DNA of 64,000 nucleotides from Welwitschia mirabilis (taxonomy: Eukaryota > Gnetophyta > Gnetopsida > Welwitschiales). The notes under the pieces are model-generated. The model searched no databases. It was not told the origin of the DNA and saw nothing but the letters and a program-made list of their open reading frames with translations. Of this stretch, positions 24,105 to 36,142 are shown in pieces (positions within the stretch are counted from its first letter, which is position 1; every line of letters begins with the position of its first letter). The translations under genes and the position numbers were made by a program. Location: NCBI GenBank assembly GCA_051453625.1, contig JBOZIK010000001.1:133674890-133738889 (forward strand). Direction: 5' to 3'.

Positions 24105-24410
24105 TATGAAGCAAGAAAGGAAGGAAAAGTTAGTGGAAAGAGAGGGAGAGGTAAAAGACAAAAAGAAAAAGGTAGAAAGGGGAAAGAAATGAAATAAATA
24201 TAGACAAGGATAGGAAGAGAGGAGAAATAGAGAGAAGGGAAGAGAGGATAGAAGGAAAGAAGAGAAGAGGAAAGAAAAAAGGGAAAGTAAGGAAGAAGAT
24301 CAAATAGAAAGGATATAAGAAGAGAAAGGAATAAAAAAGAAAGAGGTAGATAGAAGAATAGAAGAGAGAATAAGGAAAGAATAAGAAATAAAAGAGAAGA
24401 CTTATAAGAA
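24105..24410. repeat. purine-rich tract, 5' LTR (first)
   Basis: About 300 bases of A/G-rich plus strand. A 112-codon minus-strand open stretch across it is only Ser/Phe/Leu/Pro low complexity. Confidence 0.8.
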
Positions 24411-24764
24411 GGAATCCTAGATGCCAAGGATTCAGATCATTATATTATTTAGCATAGAAGGACTTATGCTAGGGGCTTGATTTGTTTAATGCCTTGAACA
24501 TATTCCTATTTCTTTTATGAATCCATCAAAACTATTGTAAGAGAGAGGAATCTTAGTACTATGCATAAGTATAAATATTTCATCCTTAAATAAAAGTTAA
24601 AGATCTAGAGCTTGTGGTGGAAGGAAAGAAGCTTTGGAGGTCACTATCTTCCACACTCTTAACATGGATCTTTCTTATCTTACACATCATATGTGTGAAT
24701 TCTAGGGATTTCACATCTTAAATAGGGGATTCTGGGATCTGTGAAGTGAATTATGGATAAAAAG

Positions 24765-24860
24765 GAGACAAGGAAAGAATGAAAAGAAAGGGATGGGAAA
24801 AATGAGAAAAGAATAGAAAGAGGAGGCAAACGTGGAGAGAGAAAGATGAAAAATGAGAAG
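24765..24860. repeat. purine-rich tract, 5' LTR (second)
   Basis: About 95 bases of A/G-rich plus strand, equivalent to 13,240-13,355. Confidence 0.7.
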
Positions 24861-24903
24861 TAATGGTTTCCCTAGATGTCGAGGGTTATGTTTGAGCATA
24901 ACA

Positions 24904-26277
24904 GAAACTAATCATCAAATAAATAAATGCAAAATAATGTTAATGAACTATTACATTATAATCAATAAAAAATGCATTAACATTGAAATAGAAAAGAAAA
25001 TCCATTTATAGGTCAAATTTCATTAACTAATAATGAAAATATTATGACAAATAGTACTTAGATATAAAATATCTCTTTAGACGTATTTAAAAAGGAGGCC
25101 TTATGAAACAATAATTTCCACATAATTAAGAAAGAATAAACTAGCTTTAAATCCTTTTTAAAGTGTATGAATGTCATTTAATATCTAATCCTATAATTAA
25201 ATCTCTTTCACCCCAAGTTATAAATCTTGTTATCAACATTACATGATAAAGAAAATACATATGAAAGGCATCACATACCCATTAATCATAATAATATATA
25301 TAATATGTTTTTTTAATGATCCTACATAGTTACTATTATTTAATCCCCTAATTGTTAATTGATAATAAATGAAATTCATTATGAATTAGAACTGATAATT
25401 ATGTCAATTGTGTACAAAACCATGAATCCCAATGAGATAATATGAATGTGAAAGAATAAACTATAATGGTTAAAGATTGATAAGATCTTAAAGAAGAAAG
25501 TAATAATTAATTGGTATAGACTAAAAGATTGATTGTGTACTATCAAAGTGTAATAAGCAGTTAATTAATAGAGCAGAGATAAGAAGTTAGCACTTAAAAA
25601 CATGATTACAAAGATTCATCAGTAAGTGGCTATTGAAATAAGATCGGCTACTAGGATCTCAACCTCTAATAATCAAATCTATTAAATATTTAACTTGATA
25701 TTTGAAACAACCATTGGAATTATTTCTAGCCATTACAATTCATTCTAATTATCATAACATTGGTAAAACACTCCAGTAACAATTAGAAATAAGTTGTCTA
25801 TATAGTGTAATCATTTTAAGACTTATAGTCTCTCTCTTATGGATCTTCCAAATGATTGTTAGTTAATTATTTAATTTTTATAAACAAAATTAAGAAAGTG
25901 CAACTTTTATTACCATTCTTAATTCTTTATTATCTTCTATTGCATAATCATAATTCTATTGAATCATTGTAGATTACAACATTATACTATGATAAGCTTG
26001 AGGTTAAGGATACCATAAAATCCCATTATATTAGTGGAAAACTACCAGAAAGTTACATTTAAAGCATAAAGCTGTGAGGCACTTGTGATAAACACAAAAA
26101 AAAAGGAAAAAAAAGATTACTTTCATATCTCTTGTATTCTTCATTTCTTTAGTTAACATTGTTTCTTTTTTAATTGTTAGAATTGAATTTCATTATTATG
26201 AGCATGTAAAGAATTGAAAACAAGTAAAATTATTTATAGCTTTTCTCATCCCTCCTCTAGAAAAGTCAATCCTTATA
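24904..26277 (+). repeat. probable 5' LTR region of the SIRE-like copia element
   Basis: This A+T-rich stretch ends immediately before a tRNA-Met primer site, so at least its right part should be LTR. The left LTR boundary and a second LTR copy were not found. The last bases (CTTATA) would be a worn ...CA end. Confidence 0.4.
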
Positions 26278-26279
26278 AT

Positions 26280-26291
26280 TGGTATCAGAGT
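26280..26291 (+). other. primer binding site, tRNA-iMet type
   Basis: TGGTATCAGAGT differs from the usual copia site TGGTATCAGAGC only in the last base (C to T). gag begins about 70 bases downstream. Confidence 0.85.
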
Positions 26292-26349
26292 GTTGGTATA
26301 CTTTACTTTTTTCTTATTAGTATTTATGTATGTGTTTAAGGTATCAGTA

Positions 26350-28090
26350 TGGATAGTTAATAAACTTGACATTCACCATAATTCAGCAGAGATAAGTATG
26401 AGTTTTGGGAATCAAAAATAGGATCTTTATAGAGGTAAGAAGATTTAACTATTAAACTATCATGGAAGAAGGATTTGAATATCCAAAAGAGATCAAAACT
26501 ATGAATGGAGTGGATATATTAATTATTAAAGAGATAAGACAATGGAGTCACATTAAGAAGGACAATTCTATGTTTAAAAAAAGGCTATGAATGCTCCTTT
26601 ATTATGTTTTTAACCCTAAATATTTCAAGAAGATAAGAGCTCTAGAAATGGAAAAGGATATATGGGACCATTTACACATGACTTATAAAAATACAAGTCA
26701 AATTAAGAAGACTAAAATGTAGATGTTGATGTTACAATTTCAAGAGATACCTATGGAAGATGATGAGATTTTTATAAATTTCAACAACAAGCTCATAAAC
26801 ATTGTTGATGACCTATCAAGATTAGAACAACTACCTCCTTCAAATAAAATAGAAAAAATAATTTCAAGATTTCTTCCTAAGGCTTATAAACCTAAGATAC
26901 TTTCAATTAAAAATAAAAAGGATCTTGAGATCATTAAACTAGAAGAACTAGTGAGTGACATCCTTACTTTTGAAATGCATCATGTTTGTAGAGGTAACTA
27001 AGAAAAAGGTAAATATATAGCTTTGAATATTAAACATTCTACTTATTCAAAGTCTAAACATAATGATAATAGTGCTACATCTTCTTCATTTAAATATGCT
27101 TCTAATTCTAACATTAATAAGAACTTGTCTTATTTAATAAAGGATTTAAAATGTTATTTATAGAAAAGAAAAAATGGAGTAATAAGGATCAATGTAGCAT
27201 CTTTCAAAAATAAAAGAATAAAGAGAAGAGTATCCAATTCTATTGATCTAGAGGCTTTAGATCCATTGTAGCTAAGAGCATAAACAAAAATAAGAAAAAG
27301 ATCATTAAGAAAAGTAAGAAGAAATGCAACATGGTGACTTGGTATAGTGAAGAAGAATCAGATGTTAAAGCTTAATAAGAAAAGAATTTATCCTTAATGG
27401 ATTTTACTTTCAATCAATTTTATTTTCTTTTCAAATTAGAAAACAGTCTTTTATTTGATTCATTCATGTTAAACAAGTTAGAATATGACGCTACTTAGAT
27501 GTTAATAATTAAATATTTAATGGAAATGAAAATCTTATGAGTGATGATGAGGAAGATTGGTTCTCAAACCTAGAGAATGAGAAAATTATAGAAGATAAAC
27601 ATAAATCATAACATCAAAATGTTAATAACATAGAAGAATATAAGGATGAGAACTTGAAAGAAGAATTTCTTAAAGAAATCAAACAGATACTAAAAGAAAA
27701 TTTTCACTTAAAGAGAGATGTGAATAATAAAAAGGAAGAAAAAGTTTAAATGGAAATGACATGATCAAAATCAAAGAGAAACTAAGCACAATTACTTTTA
27801 ATATATGAATGACATCAAGCACATTCAAGAAGTGGCCAAAGGTATAAAAGAAGAATTTAAGTGCTTATTAGATAAAATTAAGAATTTACATCGAATTAAT
27901 ATAATATTTCATGTAGGTTGAATTTTCTTAGATAGGATTCTTGTTAGAAAAATGGTGTTAAATGATAAAAGTGGACTTATGTATGTTCCTCCTCTTACTT
28001 CTAACTTCATATTAGCTGATTCCAAATATTCTAGTACTCATGGTAAATTTATCTTAAGGCTTTAACTTAGATGAGATACAACCTTCTTCT
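26350..28090 (+). pseudogene. SIRE-like Ty1/copia gag relic
   Basis: Plus-strand text from about 26,350: KYEFWESKIGSL, then EMEKDIWDHLHMTYKN (about 26,645-26,692), MLMLQFQEIPMEDDEIFINF (26,723 on) and ISRFLPKAYKPKILSIKNKK (about 26,862-26,921). These match the UBN2-type gag domain ('A.EIW..L...YEGT..VK..K...L..EFE', 'K.LRSLP..W..K'). The best open part is 26,723-27,001 (92 codons). Further on, KKKCNMVTWYSEEESD (about 27,318-27,363) matches the 'A..W.DSDE' tail typical of SIRE-like gag. No intact CCHC knuckle is visible. About ten stops. Confidence 0.8.
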
Positions 28091-30571
28091 TATCATGTTG
28101 ATTTAGGTAAAAGACATAGGAAGAAATTAATCTGTTATTTATATGAGAGGATAGTTTTATGAATCCTAAATTTTTGATAAAATAAGGTAATAATAGTCAT
28201 TATTTTGTATTATCTTTTAAACTATAATACTCACTTAGAGCTATTTTTATTCTTTTTAGGTGACAAGGACCTTAGACACTTAGTGAGCTTAAAATAATTC
28301 ATTATAGTCTAGTTTGAGGCTATTCATGATGATTGTAGTCAAGGATCAAGATCAGGGTAAAAATGTAAAGCATAGAGTACTACTTTAACCTTGTAGCTCT
28401 ATATTTGATTCATAGTCCTTTTTCCATCATATTTCATCTACTTTCTTATTTGATGATCTAAATTATTCTAAAGCTATATGCATGACATTGAATGATATAA
28501 AAGCCTTTTAAGACATCAGTACCTTATAAAGTTAGATTCCAAGAGCTATATTTTATATATTTCTAATTATTTGTTAGTCAAATTTGATGTTTTCATGTAA
28601 TATCAATTAATAGAGATAAGATTGAGTCACTTTACTTTTTTAGAAGTGTAGGTAAATAGTTTTCAAAATAATTATGGTGATATAGTACCATTTCCATGAG
28701 CAAATTAGTGTTGTAGCACCATGTGATAGTTTGGCCCACTCAAGCATGAATCACATGCCAAAATTCAATGATTTTAGTATGTCTTGATTTGAAGCTGACT
28801 TAAGTGCACTGATAGAGATGCTCCTCAATTTTAAAACTCAAATAATAATGTTGATATATTAACTTTATTCCATTTTAATGATCCTAAGATGAATTCAAGT
28901 CATTCTCAAGCATTGAAAGGATATTTTCTACTTTATTTCTCTCATATTTCTTTACTTTCAAGTTTATCTTTTCTCCATATCAGTTGTGAAAGCCTTCTAC
29001 ATTATCTATTATCATCTTTTGATGTCATACACATACATTGTCATCCTCTTACATCATCTTACATTCCATTTTCCATCACCTTCCCTCATTTTTATCCATC
29101 CAGAGGGCATCGTAGGGGTAAGAAAGTGCATGTGATTAAGTAGTAAAAGAGGATGACAAGGCATCAAATCTTATAAGAAATTAGATTAGAGACTAATATA
29201 AGTTGCTATGATTTCATCTAAAAATAATAAGTGTTCTTTTTTCTTATGTTTTTATGTTTTTTATTTTACTTGATTTATATATTTTCATCATGATTTTCTT
29301 TCAATTTAATTAGATTGCTTATAGCATGTTATACAGTTAGCACTAATTGGATTGTTATGAATTTAGTATCTATCATTATATACTTTAATTTTACATAGTT
29401 AGTTACTTTATTTCAAAGAAATCATTCATTTTATTCATTTTCTTCCTTCTTTCCTCCATTCTTCTGATTTCTTCTAGTTAATTTTCTCATGATTTCACTT
29501 TTTTTTAAATAAGTAAATGATGATAAATTTCTATTTTTCTTCTTTCCAATAGTAGTATATTGGATTTTCAATATATTATTAACATTTATTTAAAATCAAT
29601 ATGACCTATTTTTTCATTTATTCTTCTCTCTTTTTCCTCCCCTTCTCAAAATTAAAGTAGGCTAGTAAATTCTAGTGTTTGTTTTAATCATAACACTTTT
29701 TTTGCAACTCCATTACTTCGAAAATTTTTTCTGTAGCCTTCTTACATTATTTAGAAACTTTTTTACTCAATTAGTTAAAACCCAAATTTGGCTTTTAAAA
29801 TCTCTATTTCAACCATTTATAGTCAAAGTTATAGTTTTACTTAAAAAACTTTCTAAATTATGGAATCTTTAGTTTTTTGTTTTTGCACAATAAATTTACC
29901 TATCATTCTTTAGGTATTTTCATAAACTCAAAAATATATATTATAGTATTTTTTAATAATTTTATAATATGTAATCCATTTTTTCCTCAAGTTTTATAGT
30001 TTTTGTAATATTCTTGATCAAACTAGGGTTGACTATAATTTTTGTAGTTTTTTCTAGATGAACTCTTTTTATCAGTTTTAATCGATTCCACTTTATCTTG
30101 AATATTTGGTTATAAAAACCTTTTTATGATGTATTTTGAGTATTTTTAAGGTTTTAAACATTTCTAAGTCTATCATTTTGAATTTTCTCTCTCCCTTTTC
30201 TCTCTTTTCTTCATTTTATCTCTTTTTAGTGGTTATGCTAATTTTATCAATTACTTGTTGATTTGGGATCTAACTCAGATGTTTTATTACTTTATAACTT
30301 ATTTCCTAATAAGTAAAAAATTATATTTTAAGTTAATCATATCAACAGCTTGTGAAAATCTTATTTAAATTAAATGGTTCAATTTAAAGAATCTTCTTTT
30401 TCAAATGCTATCTCTTAATTATAAGTTTTTTTTTCATTTTGTATAGAATGGAATGGAATGAAAAGTTTAATTATTTAATTACATTTATATTATATAATTT
30501 CAAGCAGTAAACTTTTCAAGAAAAAATATTTTTATATGAAAAATGATTTTGGTAAGTTTGACTTCTTAAAC
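28091..30571. other. unassigned T-rich DNA between copia gag and LINE
   Basis: No recognisable protein blocks. A plus-strand open stretch of 84 codons at 28,889-29,143 is Ser/Leu/His-rich without a motif. The part after 29,200 is T-rich with no long repeats. It could be the remainder of the copia gag-pro linker plus a degraded 5' part of family X, but nothing shows it. Confidence 0.4.
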
Positions 30572-30591
30572 TCTCTTTTTTTTTTTTTTAA

Positions 30592-31250
30592 TAAAATTGT
30601 TAACTTTAATTGCTGTAGAATTTTATCAGTTGAGACTTCTACAAAAAAAAATAGTAGCTATAGCCAAAACTTGTTTACATGCACCATCATCACTTAAGGA
30701 AAACTATTCTGGAATCATAGTTCACTTGAACTCAGGAATTAAAATAGGAATCAAAATAGAGTTGTGAGCTACATTGAACAGCATAAAGTCTTACTTATAA
30801 AAACTAGGCTTACTTTCTTCTAAATCCTTTGAGGTGTGTCCACTTGTTCCTTCGATTACAGTATCTGAAATACACAACTGAGGATCCTCTAAAAAGCTTT
30901 CCTGATGATCCCTTATTCTTCTGATCTCACAAGTACAATGAAAAAATGGAAATTTTGCATAAACTTGAAACATAAGCAACATATGAATCTTTCAAATAGC
31001 AAATTTCCTTACGAGAAACTTTTTTCTCTATTGTGTAATTTTTCAGTCAATTTCTCATCAAGCTATGAACTGTGAGGCCAAAAATCAATCTATTATGGAA
31101 TGTGGGTATGATTAAACCTGGGGCATACTAATTGCAACTAAACAGTTTCTAATCAAGTAGGCTTAACTCAAGTGCTCTTACAACTGGATGCTTTAATTCA
31201 TCAATCAAGGAATTATACATGCCTTAGATGCATAAATTACTTTATGCAAA
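30592..31250 (-). other. 3' region of the LINE with a 63-codon open stretch
   Basis: Between the zinc-binding domain and the poly(A)-like run. A minus-strand open stretch at 30,791-30,982 starts MLLMFQVYAKFPFFHCTCEI and matches nothing I recognise. Composition is like the LINE, so I treat it as LINE 3' sequence rather than a captured exon. Confidence 0.4.
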
Positions 31251-31299
31251 CTGCATTTGTTAGATTGAACTCTATAGGAAGTACTCCATGGTTGCTCTA

Positions 31300-34200
31300 T
31301 CTTCGCTCTAACCTAGATGAATCCCTCTAATCTGAAAATCTTTAAGGACCTCTTCCATAAATCTTTAGAATCTAGAGACCATTTTAGTGGTTGTAAGTTC
31401 TCTTTCTCATAAACTAAGGGGAGATACCCATCTAATTACATCATATACAATTTTTTAACTTCTGAATTAACTCCAAGTTGAGGTCTAACTGATACTAGAA
31501 ACTCCTGATTAAAACTTGAACATTACATTCTGTGTTCTTAAAAAGCTTAGCATTCCTACTATGCCAGATTAGATAAAGACTTACTGAAATTAAAGATTTT
31601 ATGATGCAATGATGGGTAGAATTAGAACTGAACTAATGGATAACCCAGTGCATTAAAGTTGTCTAGTTATTTAAAGGAGGCTAAATATGAACTAGATTTA
31701 AAACCTATTGAAGAAAACTGAAGCTAGGGCAGGGGGCGGGAGGAGGAGTGCATTCGAAGAAGAGGTGGTCCCTTGTTTCAGTGGCCTTCTCACAAAGAAC
31801 ACATAGCACATCTATTTGGTAACCAAACCTGGCTAGCCTTTCTTTGGTAAAGATCCTATTTAAGAATGTCAATCAAGCTATGAAAGAGTATTCAGGGGTA
31901 ACATATCTATTTAGACTATGGAGTACCAATCAACATGAAGATATTATCCACATAAATTTGAATATATAGAGGCAGTGCAAAATGGAGGACCTGGCAATTT
32001 TCAAATTATAGAATCTGATGTTGAATGAATACAAGTCTCTACTAGAGATTTCATTTTCATCACCTTTTTTAAGATCCAAGATGTGGACTATTTTATCTGA
32101 TATTGCCAAACATTAGAATGAGTAAGATAATATTCATGATATCATTTTACTCATAAGTTATCCTTCTTTAAAGAAAGATCCAATAATTGTGTCAATATTA
32201 GGACCTTATTCATCTTTATAAGATCAATTAGACCTGGACCTCCCACTGTTTTTGGCTTCACTAAGATATGACAGCCTACCAGGACCTTCTTAGACTGATC
32301 ATCAGAACTTGTCTAAAGGAACCTTTCATAAATAGAATTGATTTCATTGATAACCTTCTTGAAAAGAATAAAAACTCTAGACTAGAAATATATAATACTT
32401 TGGAGAATAGCCTTAACTAACATTAATCACCCGGTGTACGACAAAATTTTTATTGTCCAAGATATGATTTATTCTATAATCCTTAGAATAATGGGAAGAC
32501 ATTCTATAAATAAAGGTTTTTTTTAAGGTAAGAGGCACACCCGGATGCCTCACTGGGAGTTTACCTTCTGAAAATCCCAAAATTTGGTGGAGAAAATCTT
32601 TATGATGCTAGGAGATACCTCCAAAAAAGGCTTGACTTTTAAGAGGATATGCTTGAAGACCTGAGACTACTGAGATATGCTCTAAAGCTGAGGTCATCAT
32701 TCTTATAGAGGATTCATCAGCCCTGAAGAACATGAAAAGGTCATCTGCGTAGCACAGTTGAGTGATTTTCAGTCTATGGCACTTGGGATAAAAGTGGAAA
32801 GGGGTATTATTGGCCATTACCTTTAAACTTCTAGAGAAATATTCTATTACTATAGAGAAGATTTAAGAAGACATTGGGTTCCCTTGCCTTAGACCCCTTC
32901 GACCTAGGAAATAACCTGTTATCTCTTCATTAATTAAAATTGAGTAGAAGGGGGTAGAAATACAAGCTACAATCCAATTAATGACTTTATAGGAAAAACC
33001 TATATTCCTTAAGAGCTCTTTGATAAATTTCCAAGATACTGAATCATAAGATTTCTTTAAGTCTACTTTGAGAGCACATCTTGGACTAATGTGCTTCCTA
33101 CCATATTGTTGAAACAATCCTCAGCTAGTAAAATATTGTGAATAATGATCCTTTGAGGCATGAAAGCACTCTGATTTTCTCCTAATACATTTGCTACTAC
33201 CACTTTGGTTCTTTGAGCTATGATATTGGAAATAGCTTTGTAAATCACATTGTAGCAAGAAATTGGTTTGCAATCTGAAGCACTGATAGGGTAGGGAATT
33301 TTGGGGATTAACACTATGGCTATTAAATTGATTCCTTTGGGCATTTTGTAATATCTAATGAATTGTGTTATTACCCTATAAATATCTTTACCAATTGATG
33401 ACTAGAAAGTCTTAAAGAATTATTTGATAGATCATTAAGACTAAGGGATTTATTATTATCTATCATGAAGAATGCATTCTTAATTTCCTTTGTAGTAATT
33501 AGTTTACATAACTAGATACAGTGTGCTTCACTAACTTTGGGACCCACATTTATTATATTCTGATCGAGAGAAGTTATTTTAAGAGATGATCTTAGTAAGT
33601 TTTTAAAAACGTCTATAAATTCTTTTTTGACTTCCTGAGACTCACTGAGTAATCCGCCATTTGTAGATTGGATTTTAGTGATTGTCGATAAATGTTGCCT
33701 TTGCTTTATGCAAGCATGAAAGTAAGTTGTATTTAAATCTCCCTCTTACATCCATTTAATCTTGGCCCTCTGTTTATTGAATACGTATCCTTAATTTAGA
33801 AGATTTCTGCATTGATAAAGTAGGAGTTTTTCCTTTTCAAACAGAGAAGTATTATTTGGGTTTTTTTTAATGTCACCTTGCACAGCCAATAGATTTGACT
33901 TTAAATTTTTTACATTTTGGCTTATAATTCTTGTATAATTTCTAAAATTATTAATTAGACCTTGCCTAATGTCCTTGAATTTTATTCTGATATCCACCAA
34001 TATTACCTAAATGAAGCCTTCAGAAATATTGAATTATATCATGGTAGTTTATATCTTTACATCAAAAATTGTAGAACCTGAAAGGGGGTTTTATCCTAGT
34101 TTGTTCTTTACATTTGATAATGACTAGAGAATGATTAGATAGGTCTAGTGAAGAAAACTCAGAAAAGAGAATAGAAAAGTATCTAGCCATTTATCATTAC

Positions 34201-34799
34201 CTATGACTCTATCAAGTTTACACATTATGCAACTTTTATTCTAGTGTCTGTCTGACCAGGTATACAAGCATCCCTCATTCTTTAGATCCACTAGATAAGT
34301 TTTTTGAAAGAAAGTGTGAAGCTCCTTTATATCTTTGGGACCTACTATGTTACCATTCAGCTTTTCTTGGGGACTTGCTATATAATTAAAATCACCTATC
34401 ATAGCCCACTGGTGATGAGTTTCTTTTGCTATTTTAACCAAATCAAACCACATCGATTTTCTGTCTCTACTTGTATTAAAGCCATAAACTCAGGAAAAAT
34501 TCATCGTATAACCATTATCTATTATTTCACAATGAACTAGCTGCAAGGAACTAAAAAGAACTATTACTTTCGCTACTAGAGAATTCCAAAGTAGCAAAAT
34601 TATACCATTTGAAGAATGGGAGAAATTATGAACTTACCTCTAGTTGTGGTTAGGTACATAGTTAAATACTACTGCTTGAACTCTATCTATCTTGACTTTT
34701 ATTTCAAATACTATAAAAATTATTGGTTTTTTTCTTTTTAATACCTTATTGTTTAATAAGGGCATTCAAACCCCTAATATTCTAGCTTCCTATCTTCAT
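31300..34799 (-). pseudogene. LINE ORF2: endonuclease, reverse transcriptase, zinc-binding domain
   Basis: ORF2 makes the target nick and reverse transcribes the LINE RNA. The start is set at ATG 34,797-34,799, reading MKIGS then (after a stop) NIRGLNALIKQ, the typical start of plant L1 endonuclease. Following blocks: HQWAMIGDFNYIASPQEK (about 34,345-34,400); LGENQSAFMPQRIIIHNI (about 33,130-33,185); LKVDLKKSYDSVSWKFI (about 33,020-33,072); FLGRRGLRQGNPMSS (32,863-32,910); QLCYADDLFMFF (about 32,730-32,765), the intact YADD active site; and CVLCEKATETRDHLFFEC (about 31,755-31,810), the C-terminal zf-RVT domain. Stops and frameshifts divide it into five or more pieces, so it is inactive. Confidence 0.88.
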
Positions 34800-35019
34800 T
34801 TGTTGAACTAACTGCCATTAAATCTTTACCACAGCCTCTTCCAGGTTTTCTGTGATTGGATGACAAATTTTTTATCTTCTGAGAAGCTAAGAATTAGCCA
34901 CTACATTGCTCATCTACCCCCTGTTCATTGGACATTGAAACTTGTATATTGTTTGCTGGAGGTTTCTTCTAAATGGAAGACTTATTTTGCTAGTCCTGAT
35001 CTAAAAGAAGAATTAGATC

Positions 35020-35460
35020 TTACAAGGCTTCTATAGTATCACTAGGGATATCTTGGGTAGATCTTTATTTGAACATCGGGTTAGATTAGGCTGGTCCTCA
35101 GTTAACTCAGAGTTCAAGGGCATAGATCCTTTGCTACTACCACTACTCAATGGGTCTGCTTGTTGGATCGTCCTTCCTTGTTCTGAAGTTGTGTTAATGG
35201 TTTTTCCCTACTTTTCCACTTGTTTTCCTTTCTCTGTTGTTATAGGTCTTTACATCTGGGCTGGTTTCTATGGACAAAACTTTACTCTATGCCCAAAACA
35301 ACTACAGAATTTACATTTTGAAAGTACCCATTCATATTCAAGACATTGTTTTAACAATTCATTGTTAGGCCCTTTTAAAGTGACTATTGCAGATGACTCC
35401 AAATCTATGAAGATCTCTACATAAAATCATGCAAAGCTTAATCTCCCTTGGTTTGTAATT
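35020..35460 (-). pseudogene. LINE ORF1 C-terminal part with CCHC zinc knuckle
   Basis: The minus strand reads ESSAIVTLKGPNNELLKQ, then YEWVLSKCKFCSCFGHRVKF and a final C: a perfect C-x2-C-x4-H-x4-C knuckle (about 35,272-35,314). The preceding strand and 'V.YEW.P..C' lead-in match the DUF4283/zf-CCHC_4 ORF1 of plant L1 elements. ORF1 binds the LINE RNA. The N-terminal DUF4283 part is cut off at about 35,460. The 123-codon plus-strand open stretch here is its antisense shadow. Confidence 0.8.
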
Positions 35461-36119
35461 ATTCCATCTATACATGTTTATAAAATATTATTTATTTCTA
35501 TTTTATTATATTATCCTTTTTACATCTTGTGAAATTATACTTTTATACATGTGGTTCTTCACTGTAATTTTAAGTCATGCATTTTAATTTTTTGTATGCC
35601 ACTTAAGATAAAAAGTTATTTTATTATTTTCAATAATAGTTTAATAAGATAATAACAATATTTCTATATGAATTCATATAAAGTGTTTCATCAGTTCAAT
35701 ATTTATGTACTTTCACTATATATGCAATTTAACCCAAAATATTTTATGCTTATGAATGGCTATGAAGGATCAGAAAAATTGGATAACTCACTAAAACTCA
35801 TGTGGTAAAGGAAAGTATGCATCCACACTTGAGACTTAGTGACTTGATAATTTTAGTTTATGTTTTATAAATAAAGGATTTATTGAAGAAAGGGAGAGCA
35901 TTTGACAATTTAGTTAAATCCTTGAAGCACTTTTATTTTCTTACTTTATCAAGAAAAGATCATTTTAAATGTCAACTTCTAATTTTCTTTTGTTTGAGTT
36001 TTACTGCAAATTAGAAATAGTTGTATTTATTTTAATTAATTACTGCATATATATTCCTATGAAATAATGATACTAGGTTCTTATCTAGTTAAATCCAGTT
36101 CACTACTTTACATGAATAG
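35461..36119 (+). repeat. 5' LTR remnant of outer family X copy
   Basis: From about 35,745 on it aligns clearly with 48,306-48,670, e.g. GATACTAGGTTCTTA and CACTACTTTACAT in both. Left of that the match is weak, with a block of about 35 bases absent from the other LTRs. The primer site follows five bases after the end. The U3 part is missing, perhaps cut at the LINE. Confidence 0.65.
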
Positions 36120-36123
36120 CTTT

Positions 36124-36142
36124 TGGTACTATTGCTAAGGAT
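36124..36142 (+). other. primer binding site of outer family X copy, tRNA-Asp type
   Basis: TGGTACTATTGCTAAGGAT against the canonical TGGCGCCGTTGCCGGGGAT: seven differences, all C-to-T or G-to-A. Confidence 0.82.

Larger units (their letters stand above)
10970..24903 (-). mobile_element. complete, old Tat-type Ty3/gypsy retrotransposon (about 13.9 kb)
   Basis: Two long direct repeats (10,970-13,399 and 22,552-24,903) bound an internal region that reads on the minus strand as gag, protease, RNase H, RT, second RNase H and integrase, followed by a 3 kb stretch with an antisense frame. Long LTRs, an additional RNase H and an antisense ORF downstream of integrase are documented features of the Tat lineage. 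The two LTRs differ at roughly one base in four or five in the stretches I aligned by eye, so the insertion is very old. I could not see a matching target duplication. Every coding block is broken. Confidence 0.82.
22552..24903 (-). repeat. 5' LTR of the Tat-type element
   Basis: Pairs with 10,970-13,399. The plus strand starts TGCAAATT and ends ATAACA. Shared landmarks include TTTCCCTTAGGGTA (about 22,669), GTATCCTCCTAGTT (about 22,813) and GGGATTAGAGGATC (about 22,875). Purine-rich tracts at 24,105-24,410 and 24,765-24,860 match those in the other LTR in position. Confidence 0.8.
30572..35460 (-). mobile_element. L1-type LINE, 5'-truncated
   Basis: On the minus strand: end of ORF1 with a CCHC knuckle, then ORF2 with endonuclease, RT and C-terminal zinc-binding domain, a 3' untranslated part of about 0.7 kb, and a run of T on the plus strand (30,577-30,591) that would be the poly(A) tail. 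It begins inside ORF1, as expected for 5' truncation. Base composition is less A+T-rich and motifs are better kept than elsewhere, so it is probably among the younger insertions. No target duplication could be seen. Confidence 0.82.

Noticed and set aside
24089-24427. 112-codon minus-strand open stretch that looks membrane-like
   Set aside because: Low-complexity translation of the purine-rich tract in the other LTR.
10965-24908. Target-site duplication of the Tat-type element
   Set aside because: ATTGA on the left and GAAAC on the right do not match; it has probably worn away, or the boundaries are a few bases off.
30791-30982. Possible captured host exon
   Set aside because: No splice context or recognisable domain; composition and position fit the LINE 3' region. 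Kept only as a note.
35053-35424. 123-codon plus-strand open stretch, the longest gap-free one in the window
   Set aside because: Antisense shadow of the LINE ORF1, whose minus strand holds a perfect CCHC knuckle.
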